Shown: positions 17,317 to 27,095 of the stretch, piece by piece
How positions within the stretch are numbered: position 1 is the first letter of the stretch
Layout of the letters: every line of letters starts with the position of its first letter
Source: Pseudomonas yamanorum
GTDB taxonomy: Bacteria > Pseudomonadota > Gammaproteobacteria > Pseudomonadales > Pseudomonadaceae
Reading direction: 5' to 3'
Length of the DNA stretch: 64,000 nt
Assembly: GCF_900105735.1 (NCBI RefSeq)
Contig: NZ_LT629793.1
Coordinates: 5,518,001 to 5,582,000, forward strand
Made by a program: the position numbers and the translations under genes
The notes under the pieces: model-generated
Told to the model about the DNA's origin: nothing
Databases searched by the model: none
Seen by the model: the letters and a program-made list of their open reading frames with translations, nothing else

Positions 17317-18206
17317 TCTAGAACCTTATGGGGGTTGGCCCGTTCGAGGGCACGGGGCGCCCAGGGGAAAAGCGCTTCAATCCTTGTGCCAAAGCCTGGC
17401 CGGCTATTGACAGACAATGTGCCGCCCAACTGATCAATCCGCTCGGACATGCCAGCCATGCCCCGTTGACCTTCCTGGGCGGGGTTGATGGCGGGCGAAA
17501 AGCCCAGGCCGTCATCGCTGATAAACAGTGACAGGCCTTCCGGCAGGCGTTGCAGGCGCACCAGCAGGTTGCGTGCCTGGGCATGGCGCAACATGTTGGT
17601 GACGGCTTCCTGGGTAATGCGAAAGGCGGCAACGGCCATTTCTTCCGGGATGCCGGTGAGCCGTTGATGGCATTCCAGGCTCCAGTTTACCTGGGTGTTT
17701 TCCAGGGTCTTGAGCAGGTGCGCCCGCAGGCTCGCCTCCAGCCCCAGGCTCGCCAACTGACGAGGATTGAGGATGGCCGACACGTCCTGCACCTTGGCCA
17801 GGGTTTCGTTCAGGGTGTTGCACAGCACTGCGCAATGGCCTTGCAGGTCTTCCGGCAGGCGGCGTTTGAGCCATTCACTTTGCAGCTTGGCGGCGGTCAA
17901 CAGTTGGCCGATATCGTCGTGCAATTCACGGCTCAGGCGATGCCGTTCGTTTTCCTGGACCTGCAACAGACGTTCGGCCAGTTCCTGGGGCTGGAACTTG
18001 ATGGACTTGCGTGAGCGCCACTGTTGCAGGCCCACCACCAACAGGGTGGCCAGGTTCAATAACAGCAGGGCTAAAGGAAGTTCGGCCGAGCGTGCATAAG
18101 CCCACAGGCTAAGCAGGCACGAACACAGGCAGAGCGCGAGGGTCATCCTGCGTGCATTGCTTCGGGACACGGACCTTGCGATGAGTGACTTCAGGCTGGC
18201 GTACAT
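17313..18206 (-). CDS. Sensor histidine kinase, NarX/LiaS (HisKA_3) type
   Basis: Membrane sensor kinase of 297 residues. Two transmembrane helices near residues 21-37 and 43-60 are joined by only a few residues, so there is practically no periplasmic sensing domain; the stimulus may come from the membrane itself or from inside the cell. The phosphoacceptor is His96 in SRELHDDIGQ, the N box is ITQEAVTNMLRHAQA, and the G boxes are DDGLGF and GQRGMAGMSERI. It is translationally coupled to the regulator gene by a four-base overlap. Confidence 0.9.
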   Translation of the reverse strand: MYASLKSLIARSVSRSNARRMTLALCLCSCLLSLWAYARSAELPLALLLLNLATLLVVGLQQWRSRKSIKFQPQELAERLLQVQENERHRLSRELHDDIGQLLTAAKLQSEWLKRRLPEDLQGHCAVLCNTLNETLAKVQDVSAILNPRQLASLGLEASLRAHLLKTLENTQVNWSLECHQRLTGIPEEMAVAAFRITQEAVTNMLRHAQARNLLVRLQRLPEGLSLFISDDGLGFSPAINPAQEGQRGMAGMSERIDQLGGTLSVNSRPGFGTRIEALFPWAPRALERANPHKVLE

Positions 18207-18526
18207 AGGAGGCGCATTTCACGTTTATATGCATCATGAAGTTGAGTCACTTCGAGCGGGGCATGGTACCACCACTATTACCGTTGGTCGCCTTTCGCCG
18301 AGCGTGATGAGGCGTATTAATCACGGCTGCGCCTCGGGAGGTAGTCCCGGAGTTCAAAGAGTGGGGGAGTTGTATCATTGAAGTTGTTTTGTATCGGTAT
18401 TGTCGTTAATGGCTTATTGATATTTTTCGGCTAACGACTACGTCATTTGTGATTAGTTGTGGCTGTCGTTTTTGGATAAGGCAGTGATTGAATGCGACAT
18501 TTTTGCCGGATAAATGCGAAGAGGAC
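18207..18526. other. Gene-free stretch between the kinase gene and the Hpt-like gene
   Basis: About 320 bases, more AT-rich than the surroundings, especially from 18365 to 18500. The part next to 18206 must hold the promoter of the kinase-regulator pair. A weak inverted repeat GTCGTTA/TAACGAC (18402-18438) is present. I see no RNA gene, no terminator with a T run and no coding frame of quality. Confidence 0.45.
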
Positions 18527-18976
18527 TCAAAAGGCGTAGGGCATGCGTTGCTGTTGTGTGTAGCCAAAGTCGCTTTGCGGGATGTGTTGGACGACGGTGG
18601 CAATCAATACGGTTTGTTCGGTTTCATCCAGGCTGAGTTTGCCGGTTTTGGTGTCGATCAACTCCAGTTGCCAGGCCAGCAATGTGAGGCAGTTGTGCAA
18701 TGCATCAAGTGCTTCGTCATGCAGCTGCAAGGGGCTGGCGGCATTGCTGATCAGGTACTGGATATGCCGTGAAAACTCGCTGATCGCCCGCAGGGCCAAG
18801 GCTTCCGACTTGTCCGAGAGCTTGATCAGGCTGGCTTTCATGCAGTCGATGGCGTCGCTGTCGTTGCGGATCAAATGCAGGTGGCTCAAGCATTCTTCAG
18901 ACTTGGCCAGCAACATTTCCGCTTCGAGCAGGAACTCGGGCAGTGCAAGTTGCCACTCTTTGCCGTCGTTCATCAT
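18527..18976 (-). CDS. Small helical protein resembling a degenerate Hpt domain
   Basis: Predicted 149-residue, all-helical cytoplasmic protein. The start at 18976 is supported by GGAG six bases upstream; an upstream in-frame extension is unlikely. The stretch FLLEAEMLLAKSEECLSHL...DAIDCMKASLIKLSDK resembles the first two helices of a histidine phosphotransfer domain. Where CheA-type Hpt domains have A-H-S-x-K-G, this protein has A-S-L-I-K-L, so the phosphorylatable histidine is missing. It lies about 550 bases from the divergently oriented cheV gene. If the reading is right, it would be a binding partner or decoy rather than a phosphotransfer protein. It could equally be an unrelated helical protein; no firm family is recognised. 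Confidence 0.55.
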   Translation of the reverse strand: MMNDGKEWQLALPEFLLEAEMLLAKSEECLSHLHLIRNDSDAIDCMKASLIKLSDKSEALALRAISEFSRHIQYLISNAASPLQLHDEALDALHNCLTLLAWQLELIDTKTGKLSLDETEQTVLIATVVQHIPQSDFGYTQQQRMPYAF

Positions 18977-19525
18977 GCAAGTCTCCATAACATACCGTCG
19001 GATGATGAGATGTCGCACCGGGTGAATGGCGTAAAACTACCGCTGAAATATGACGAAGATCTGTAGGTCAGATCCGACTTTTCAGTAGGACATTTATTTG
19101 AATAACGATCAGGCTCGTCCGGGCCCCCCATAATCTTCAGGGTTGTTCGCACAACTTCTTCGGTTGCCAAGACGTAAGTCTCTGGACGACCCGTAGGCCG
19201 CGGGCTTGCGATAGCAAACAAAAGCCTGACTCCATTCATGCAATGAGAATGGCGTCACATTAATGGCTATTAGATATCGCGAATATCAGGTTGGTCCTGA
19301 TTGTGGATAGGGGAATCCCTTACATAGGGGAACCTCGCGCTGACTTTACGGTCACGCGGCGGCGGTGATAGGCGTTGTGTTGAAGCTGGCTCAGTAAAGC
19401 ATGATGTCAGTGTGACATCAATGGATTTGCATGGCATTTTAGTGGGGGGTCAAGGTCCGGCGTTTGCCGCCGATAACCCTCTTCAGTGACCAGCACTATC
19501 CATCCGCTAAACCCAGGAGTCTTTA
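18977..19525. promoter_or_regulatory. Divergent intergenic region upstream of cheV
   Basis: 549 bases with no credible gene. It contains the promoters for the Hpt-like gene and cheV, an 8+8 base inverted repeat at 19402-19420, and an AT-rich patch at 19250-19290. Short frames here have poor composition and are not reported as genes. Confidence 0.5.
19402..19420. promoter_or_regulatory. Perfect inverted repeat upstream of cheV
   Basis: TGATGTCA and TGACATCA separated by GTG, 105 bases before the cheV ATG. The size and symmetry suit a dimeric regulator; which one is unknown. Confidence 0.5.
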
Positions 19526-20461
19526 ATGGCCGGCATTCTCGACACGGTAGATCAACGCACACAATTGGTGGGTGAGAATCGCCTGGAGATCCTCATGTTT
19601 CGCCTGGCCGGGCGGCAGCTGTTCGCGATCAACGTGTTCAAGGTGCAGGAAGTGCTGCAATTGCCCAAGTTGACCCTGATGCCCCAGCGCCATCCGTTTG
19701 TCTGCGGTGTGGTCAACCTGCGTGGCCAGACGTTGCCGGTCATCGACCTGTCCCAGGCGATTGGCATGCGTCCGCTGATTCCGGGGCCCAACAGCACCAT
19801 TATTGTCACCGAGTACAACCGTTCGGTGCAGGCATTCCTGGTGGGCGGTGTCGACCGCATCGTCAACATGAACTGGGAGGCAATCCTGCCACCCCCGGCG
19901 AGTGCCGGGCGCCAGCATTACCTGACGGCCATCAGCAAGGTCGACGACCAGTTGGTGGAAATCATCGACGTGGAAAAAGTCCTCGCCGAAATCGTGCCCT
20001 ACAACGCCAAGGTTTCCCGCGAGAAACTCGAAGACCCGGTGCTGGAACGCGCCCGCGGCCGTGAAGTGCTGCTGGTGGATGACTCCAACGTCGCCCTTTC
20101 GCAACTGCGTGACACCCTCGGCCAGTTGGGGGTGAAGATGCACATTGCCAGCGATGGCCTCAAAGCGCTGAACATGCTCAAGGGGTGGGCCGACAGCGGC
20201 CAGGTGATGACCGACAAGCTGTTGATGATCTTCACCGACGCCGAAATGCCCGAGATGGACGGCTACCGCCTGACCACCGAGATTCGCAATGACCCGCGCC
20301 TGCGTGGCCTGTACGTGGTGTTGCACACGTCGTTGTCCGGTAGCTTCAACGATTCGATGGTGAAGAAGGTCGGCTGCGACAACTTCCTCTCCAAGTTCCA
20401 GCCCGACAAGTTGGTGGACGTGGTGCGTCAGCGCCTGATGCTGGACGAAGTACCGGCTTGA
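19526..20461 (+). CDS. cheV: Chemotaxis coupling/response-regulator protein CheV
   Basis: Cytoplasmic adaptor of 311 residues that links chemoreceptors to the CheA kinase and can be phosphorylated. Residues 1-160 are a CheW domain (FRLAGRQLFAINVFKVQEV, VNLRGQTLPVIDLS). Residues about 178-305 are a receiver domain with Asp185/186 (LVDDSN), the phosphoacceptor Asp238 (IFTDAEMPEMDGY) and a conserved Lys in FLSKFQPDKL. GGAG precedes the ATG. Other chemotaxis or flagellar genes are not adjacent, so this is an orphan cheV; the nearest candidate partner is the Hpt-like protein divergent from it. Confidence 0.93.
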   Translation: MAGILDTVDQRTQLVGENRLEILMFRLAGRQLFAINVFKVQEVLQLPKLTLMPQRHPFVCGVVNLRGQTLPVIDLSQAIGMRPLIPGPNSTIIVTEYNRSVQAFLVGGVDRIVNMNWEAILPPPASAGRQHYLTAISKVDDQLVEIIDVEKVLAEIVPYNAKVSREKLEDPVLERARGREVLLVDDSNVALSQLRDTLGQLGVKMHIASDGLKALNMLKGWADSGQVMTDKLLMIFTDAEMPEMDGYRLTTEIRNDPRLRGLYVVLHTSLSGSFNDSMVKKVGCDNFLSKFQPDKLVDVVRQRLMLDEVPA

Positions 20462-20500
20462 GCTTAGGGTGACGGCTTTACCCCTCAGGAATGCAGGCCC

Positions 20501-21307
20501 ATGCTTCGTCTCAGCGCGTTGTACCGATACCCCTTGAAGTCCGGCAAGGGTGAAACCTTGCAGCAGATTGGCCTGGACACACTCGGGCTCGACGGGGATC
20601 GACGCTGGATGTTGGTGGATGAGGCCAGCGGGCGTTTCCTGACCCAGCGCGCCGTGGCCAAAATGAGCCAGCTGTCGGCGTTGTGGAATAGCGCCGGTGG
20701 CCTGACCTTGAGCGCCGAAGGCCAACCTGCCCTCGACGTGCCACTGCCCGGAAGCGAGGCCGAGTTGCGCGGCGTGACCATCTGGCGCGACACCTTGCGC
20801 GTGCCCGATGCCGGTGATGAGGCGGGCGCCTGGGTCAGCGAATTCATCGGCAAACCCACGCGCCTGGTGCAAGTGCCGCTGGCGCGTGCGCGCACCACCG
20901 AGGCCGGCTACGGCAAGGACGATGACAAGGTTGCATTTGCCGATGGTTTTCCGTTGCTGCTGATCGGCCAGGCGTCCCTGGATGACTTGTCCCAACGGGT
21001 CGGTCGACCCATGGAAATGCTGCGTTTCCGTCCCAACCTGGTGATCGAAGGCAGCGAAGCGTTTGCCGAGGACGGCTGGAAGCGGGTACGGATTGGCGAT
21101 GTAGAGTTCCGCGTGGTCAAGTCCTGCTCACGCTGCATCCTGACCACCATCGACCCGGCGAGCGGCGAACGCAGCGCCGACCGTGAACCGCTGGCCACCC
21201 TCAAGACCTATCGTGAGCACGAGGGCGATGTGATGTTCGGCCAGAACCTGGTCAACGATGGGGTGGGCCGCCTGGAAGTCGGTATGCCGGTGACTGTCCT
21301 GGAGTAA
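20501..21307 (+). CDS. MOSC-domain protein (YcbX-like)
   Basis: Protein of 268 residues with an N-terminal beta-barrel (LSALYRYPLKSGKGETL, LDGDRRWMLVDEASGRFLTQR) and a C-terminal MOSC molybdenum-cofactor domain. The conserved cysteines lie in KSCSRCILTTIDP. In E. coli, YcbX-type proteins with an extra C-terminal ferredoxin domain take part in molybdenum-dependent detoxification of N-hydroxylated bases; this one ends without a ferredoxin domain, which is common in Pseudomonas. It starts 39 bases after cheV but is probably unrelated in function. An intrinsic terminator follows. Confidence 0.88.
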   Translation: MLRLSALYRYPLKSGKGETLQQIGLDTLGLDGDRRWMLVDEASGRFLTQRAVAKMSQLSALWNSAGGLTLSAEGQPALDVPLPGSEAELRGVTIWRDTLRVPDAGDEAGAWVSEFIGKPTRLVQVPLARARTTEAGYGKDDDKVAFADGFPLLLIGQASLDDLSQRVGRPMEMLRFRPNLVIEGSEAFAEDGWKRVRIGDVEFRVVKSCSRCILTTIDPASGERSADREPLATLKTYREHEGDVMFGQNLVNDGVGRLEVGMPVTVLE

Positions 21308-21321
21308 GCAACCCTGAAATG

Positions 21322-21356
21322 AAAAATGCCCGTCTCGCAAGAGACGGGCATTTTTT
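21322..21356. terminator. Bidirectional intrinsic terminator
   Basis: Perfect stem AAAAATGCCCGTCTC / GAGACGGGCATTTTT with a 5-base loop, giving an A run on one side and a T run on the other. It serves the convergent MOSC and ppnP genes. Confidence 0.93.
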
Positions 21357-21372
21357 ATGGCCGGCGTAAAGA

Positions 21373-21657
21373 TCAGCCGCGGTATTCGCACAGGTAAGCC
21401 GTGTCGACCGCTACCTTCAACTGGAACTTGCTGTTGGCTGGCACGTTGAACTGGCTGCCGGCGGCGAAGGTTTCCCAGTCGGTGCTGTCTGGCAGCTTGA
21501 CGGTCAGCGCGCCCGACACCACGTGCATGATTTCACGCTGGGCGGTGCCGAATTCGTATTCACCCGGGGCCATGACGCCGATGGTCGCCGGACCTTCTGC
21601 AGTGCCGAAAGCGATCGACTTGACGGTGCCGTCGAAGTACTCGTTGACTTTAAACAT
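21373..21657 (-). CDS. ppnP: Pyrimidine/purine nucleoside phosphorylase PpnP (DUF1255)
   Basis: Small cupin-fold enzyme of 94 residues that phosphorolyses nucleosides to a base and ribose 1-phosphate. The start [17 protein letters not shown] and the block [25 protein letters not shown] are diagnostic for the YaiE/PpnP family, and the length matches the family norm. It is 48 bases downstream of the exonuclease gene on the same strand, so both may belong to a nucleotide salvage transcript. Confidence 0.94.
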   Translation of the reverse strand: MFKVNEYFDGTVKSIAFGTAEGPATIGVMAPGEYEFGTAQREIMHVVSGALTVKLPDSTDWETFAAGSQFNVPANSKFQLKVAVDTAYLCEYRG

Positions 21658-21705
21658 GGGCGAATCCTCGGAAAAAGGGTCAAGAAAGGTCGGCCAGTAT
21701 GCCTT

Positions 21706-22248
21706 CTACGCGGGCAAAATCAACGGCAGCAGCCGTGCGGTGTTGCGCGCATCTTCCAGCGCCCGATGCTGTTGGCCATGGAACTGCATGCCCGCCAGTT
21801 GCAGCGCGCCGTTGAGCCCCAGAGGCTTGTCCAGGCGCCGAGCCTTGGCGAAGCGCTGCTTGAGGTTCACGTGGGGCGTCTGGCCCAGCACGCTGCTCAA
21901 GCCATGGCGCTGCCACTCCAGCTCCAGTTGCTGGCGGTCGTAGTCGCCCCAGCTCGCCCAGCCTTCCAGGCGCGCCTGGTGTTGACCGAGCCAGCGTTCG
22001 AACAACGGCCACACCTCATTCAACGGCGCGGCAGCATCGATGTTCGCTTGGGTGATGTGGGTCAACTGGCGGCAGAACGGCGTCAGCAACGGCCTGCGCA
22101 ACGGCCGCACGAAACGCTGGAAATGATCCAGCTCACGGCCCTGGCGGTTGACCAGGCTCACGCCGATTTCGATGATTTCCATCTCGGTCACGGGCCACCC
22201 GCCTTCATCCGTTGTGGCTTCAAGATCAATAATCAGCCAATGAGGCAT
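21706..22248 (-). CDS. DEDDh 3'-5' exonuclease (ERI-1/KapD-like)
   Basis: Exonuclease of 180 residues acting on RNA or single-stranded DNA. The five catalytic residues are visible: Asp8 and Glu10 in IIDLEAT, Asp102 in WGDYD, His161 and Asp166 in HRALEDA. The HITQANID stretch and WASWGDYD place it near the ERI-1/KapD group rather than the DNA polymerase epsilon subunit. It lies between atuF and ppnP on the same strand, with a short gap to each. Confidence 0.88.
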   Translation of the reverse strand: MPHWLIIDLEATTDEGGWPVTEMEIIEIGVSLVNRQGRELDHFQRFVRPLRRPLLTPFCRQLTHITQANIDAAAPLNEVWPLFERWLGQHQARLEGWASWGDYDRQQLELEWQRHGLSSVLGQTPHVNLKQRFAKARRLDKPLGLNGALQLAGMQFHGQQHRALEDARNTARLLPLILPA

Positions 22249-22319
22249 CGCAGGTTCCCGTACTCTTCCCGTCCTGATGGGGATAGAGCGTAGCTAAGCC
22301 TGCTAGTTCCGCCCAGGGC

Positions 22320-24254
<1,935 letters not shown>

Positions 24255-24281
24255 GGTGGTGGTCCTTGGCTTGTCGGGTAC

Positions 24282-25087
24282 ATATCCGTTTCTTCGGTAA
24301 CGGCCGCTTATGGTTCCGCTCTTACAGCGGGTCACTTTTGAAAAGCGCAAAAGTAACCAAAACGCTCTGCCCCGCCTGTCGGCGCCTCGCTGTGGCTCGG
24401 CGTTCCCTCACTCCGGCACTGCTCCGCGGGCCGCCGCGACGGGCCATCCATGGCCCGGCGCGGCTAAACCGGCGTCCTGCCGGTTTACCCGCTCCGCACT
24501 GCCTGCGTTCGGCCTCGGGCTTATTGGGGCAGTCAGATCAAGATCAAAAGCAAGAGCACAGCGGCCTCCCGGCCGGCTTGAGTGTTAAAAGCAAAGGCAA
24601 GATCCAGAGCGAAAGCCAAATCTGAAGCTGATGCAGCTCTGCTTTTCTGTGGGAGCTGGCTTGCCTGCGATGCAGACACCTCGGTTCTTCAGATACACCG
24701 AGGTGATGCCATCGCAGGCAAGCCAGCTCCCACATTTGGACCGTGCCCGCTTTAGCTTTTGATTTTGCTCTTCAACACTCAAGCCGGCCGGGAGGCCGCT
24801 GTGCTCTTGATCTGCTTTTGATCTTGATCTTAGGCGCCCCGTTAAACCACGCTGGCCGAACGCAGGCTTTGGAGCGTGGGTAACCTGGCAGGACGCCAGG
24901 TTAGCCGTCCTGGGCCATGGATGGCCCATCGCGGCGGCCCACGGTCCAAAGCCGGAGTGAGGGCACACCGAGCCTAAGCGAGGTGCCGAGTGGTGGGGCA
25001 AGAGCGTTTTGCTTACTTTTGCGCTTTTCAAAAGTGAGCCGCTGTAAGAGCGGAACCAATAGCGGCCATCACCGCAGAAACGGATAT
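24282..25087. repeat. Foldback repeat element, copy C (806 bp), inside the atu operon
   Basis: Type II half on the left, type I half on the right, central REP pair at 24648-24734. It is the only copy set between two genes of the same direction: it starts 27 bases before the atuF ATG and ends nine bases after the atuE stop. The outermost arms are less well matched than in copy A (left GTTTCTTCGGTAACGGCC; right GGCCATCACCGCAGAAAC), so the base of the hairpin has begun to decay. Confidence 0.9.
24648..24734. repeat. REP pair at the centre of foldback copy C
   Basis: Same REP class as at 2728. The spacer is the reverse complement of that of copy A (ACCTCGGTTCTTCAGATACA), as expected because A is flipped. 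Confidence 0.9.
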
Positions 25088-25096
25088 GCCCCCCAT

Positions 25097-25870
25097 TCAT
25101 CGCGCCCACCGAGGCTTGCGCTTCTGCACAAAAGCCTGAGTCCCCTCAACCCCTTCCTCCCCGCTAACCGCCTCGGCAAACCATTCAGCCGCCTGGTCCA
25201 GCAACGGCCCCAAAGCCTGCTCACCACTGGCCAAGACCAACGCCTTGGTCCGCGCATTAGCCCCCGGAGCAGAGCGCAAAACCTGCCCCAACACCTCATC
25301 CACGCGCTCCGCCAACGCCTGGGAATCGTGCTCCACAAAATGCACCAACCCCAACCGCAGCGCCTCAACCCCATCAAACCGCGCCGCCGTCAAAGCCAAC
25401 CGCCGCGCCTGAGTCAACCCGATACGCTTCACCACAAACGGCGCAATCTGCGCCGGCAACAACCCAAGGCTGGTCTCCGGCAACCCAAACTGCGCCTGAT
25501 GATCCGCAATCGCCACATCACTGACACACACCAACCCAAACCCACCCCCCAACACGGCGCCCTGAAGCACCACAATCACCACCTGCGGCAGCGCCTCAAC
25601 CTCCTGCAACAGTGTGCCAAACGCCCGGTTCAACGCCTGCAACCCACCCGTGGTCCCAGCGCGCGCCATGTCCTTCACATCCCCGCCGGCCGAAAAATGC
25701 CCACCGGCGCCACTGATAACTACCGCCCGAAAGGCTTTATCCCCGGCCACATCGGCGAGTACCGAACGCAACTCTGTCACCATCTCAAGGCTCATGGCAT
25801 TGCGGCTGTCAGGCCGATTGAGCGTCACATGCAACACCCCGTTATGCGGCTCCAGCAACAACGTATTCAC
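25097..25870 (-). CDS. atuE: Isohexenylglutaconyl-CoA hydratase AtuE (enoyl-CoA hydratase family)
   Basis: Crotonase-fold enzyme of 257 residues that hydrates isohexenylglutaconyl-CoA in the citronellol/geraniol pathway. The oxyanion-hole segments are HFSAGGDVKDM and VLGGGFGLVCVSD, and NRPDSRNAM is the N-terminal family signature. The start is the GTG at 25870, which overlaps the atuD stop codon; the frame continues upstream only as a shadow of atuD. Function within the crotonase family is assigned from its place between atuD and atuF. Confidence 0.85.
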   Translation of the reverse strand: MNTLLLEPHNGVLHVTLNRPDSRNAMSLEMVTELRSVLADVAGDKAFRAVVISGAGGHFSAGGDVKDMARAGTTGGLQALNRAFGTLLQEVEALPQVVIVVLQGAVLGGGFGLVCVSDVAIADHQAQFGLPETSLGLLPAQIAPFVVKRIGLTQARRLALTAARFDGVEALRLGLVHFVEHDSQALAERVDEVLGQVLRSAPGANARTKALVLASGEQALGPLLDQAAEWFAEAVSGEEGVEGTQAFVQKRKPRWAR

Positions 25871-27024
25871 GACTTTTTCCCCGGCAAGGTGCCCATCAAT
25901 TTGCAGATGATCCCCAGCATGATCTCGTCCGCCCCACCGCCAATCGACACCAACCGCACATCCCGATAAGCCCGGGCCACCGGGTTGTCCCACATGAATC
26001 CCATGCCGCCCCAATATTGCAGACAACTGTCACTCACTTCCCGCCCCAGGCGCCCGGCCTTGAGCTTGGCCATGGAGGCCAGGCGCGTCACGTCCTGGCC
26101 CTTGATGTATTGCTCGGTGGCTTGGTACACCAGCGCCCGCAGGCATTCGATTTCGGTGGACAGCTCGGCCAGGCGGAAGTGGATCACCTGGTTGTCGATC
26201 AACGCTTTGCCGAAGGTCTTGCGCTCCTTGCAGTACTCGATGGTGCTATCGATGCAGTACTCCAGGCCCTTGACCATATTGGCCGCGCCGAACAGACGTT
26301 CTTCCTGGAACTGCAGCATCTGCATCATGAACCCCGCGCCTTCATGGCCGATGCGGTTGCGCTGGGGGATGCGCACGTCGTCGAAAAACACCTGGGCGGT
26401 TTCCGAGCTGTGCATGCCGAGCTTTTCCAGGGGCGGGCTGACGCTGATGCCGGGGGTGTTCATCGGCACCATGATCAGCGACTTGTTGATGTGCGGCTTG
26501 TCGTCGGAGGTGTTGGCCAGCAGGCAGATAAAGTCGGCGCTCGGTGAATTGGTGATCCACATCTTGCTGCCGTTGATCACATAGTCGGTGCCGTCCTTGC
26601 GGGCATGGGTTTTCAGCCCGGCCACGTCGGAGCCGGCGCCGGTTTCCGAGACGCCGATGCAGCCCACTTGTTCGCCGCTGATGGCCGGGCGCAGGAATTC
26701 CTCCCGTAGCTCATCGGAGCCGAAGCGGGCGAGGGCCGGGGTGCACATGTCGGTTTGCACGCCAATGGACATCGGGATGCCGCCGCAGCGGATGCTGCCG
26801 AATTCTTCGGCGGCGACGATGGAGTAGCTGTAGTCGAGGCCCATGCCGCCGAATTTTTCCGGTTTGGAGATGCCCAGCAAACCGAGGTCGCCGGCCTTGC
26901 GGAAGATCTCGTGGATCGGGAAGCGTCCGGCCTTTTCCCATTCATCTACATGCGGGTTGATCTCGCGCTCGACAAAGCCACGGACGGTGCGGCGCAGTTC
27001 TTCGTGTTCCTGGGTGAAGATCAT
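25867..27024 (-). CDS. atuD: Citronellyl-CoA dehydrogenase AtuD (acyl-CoA dehydrogenase family)
   Basis: FAD-dependent acyl-CoA dehydrogenase of 385 residues that oxidises citronellyl-CoA to cis-geranyl-CoA. Family motifs are IGVSETGAGSDVAG, MWITNSPSADFI and the C-terminal YWGGMGFMWDNPVARAYRD. The start MIFTQEHEELRRTVRGF at 27024 is typical; the frame is open further upstream through a REP region but has no coding quality there. The 71-base gap to atuC contains a REP pair. Confidence 0.88.
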   Translation of the reverse strand: MIFTQEHEELRRTVRGFVEREINPHVDEWEKAGRFPIHEIFRKAGDLGLLGISKPEKFGGMGLDYSYSIVAAEEFGSIRCGGIPMSIGVQTDMCTPALARFGSDELREEFLRPAISGEQVGCIGVSETGAGSDVAGLKTHARKDGTDYVINGSKMWITNSPSADFICLLANTSDDKPHINKSLIMVPMNTPGISVSPPLEKLGMHSSETAQVFFDDVRIPQRNRIGHEGAGFMMQMLQFQEERLFGAANMVKGLEYCIDSTIEYCKERKTFGKALIDNQVIHFRLAELSTEIECLRALVYQATEQYIKGQDVTRLASMAKLKAGRLGREVSDSCLQYWGGMGFMWDNPVARAYRDVRLVSIGGGADEIMLGIICKLMGTLPGKKS

Positions 27025-27043
27025 TTTTATTGTTCTCCCTATG

Positions 27044-27089
27044 GGGACGCGGAGCGTCCCGGGCTGCATTCCCACGCGGGGCGTGGGAA
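27044..27089. repeat. Two adjacent REP-type hairpins between atuC and atuD
   Basis: Stem GGGACGC/GCGTCCC (27044-27060) followed by TTCCCACGC-GGG-GCGTGGGAA (27069-27089), a REP class different from the GGGAGCTGGC and GGGAGCGGGC types elsewhere in the window. Located within the operon, it may stabilise the upstream atuA-B-C message. Confidence 0.85.
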
Positions 27090-27095
27090 CGATCA

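Noticed and set aside
18973..19239. An 88-codon frame upstream of the Hpt-like gene
   Set aside because: No ribosome site and no family resemblance; it lies in the promoter region of cheV and the Hpt-like gene.
24255..24350. Upstream extension of atuF into the foldback element
   Set aside because: The extra codons are repeat sequence; the ATG at 24254 has its own ribosome site and matches the usual start of the family.
24585..25109. Open frames of up to 174 codons across the foldback elements, repeated in several copies
   Set aside because: They read through inverted repeats and REP sequences, differ by frame between copies and lack ribosome sites. Such frames are often annotated as hypothetical proteins but are repeat artefacts.
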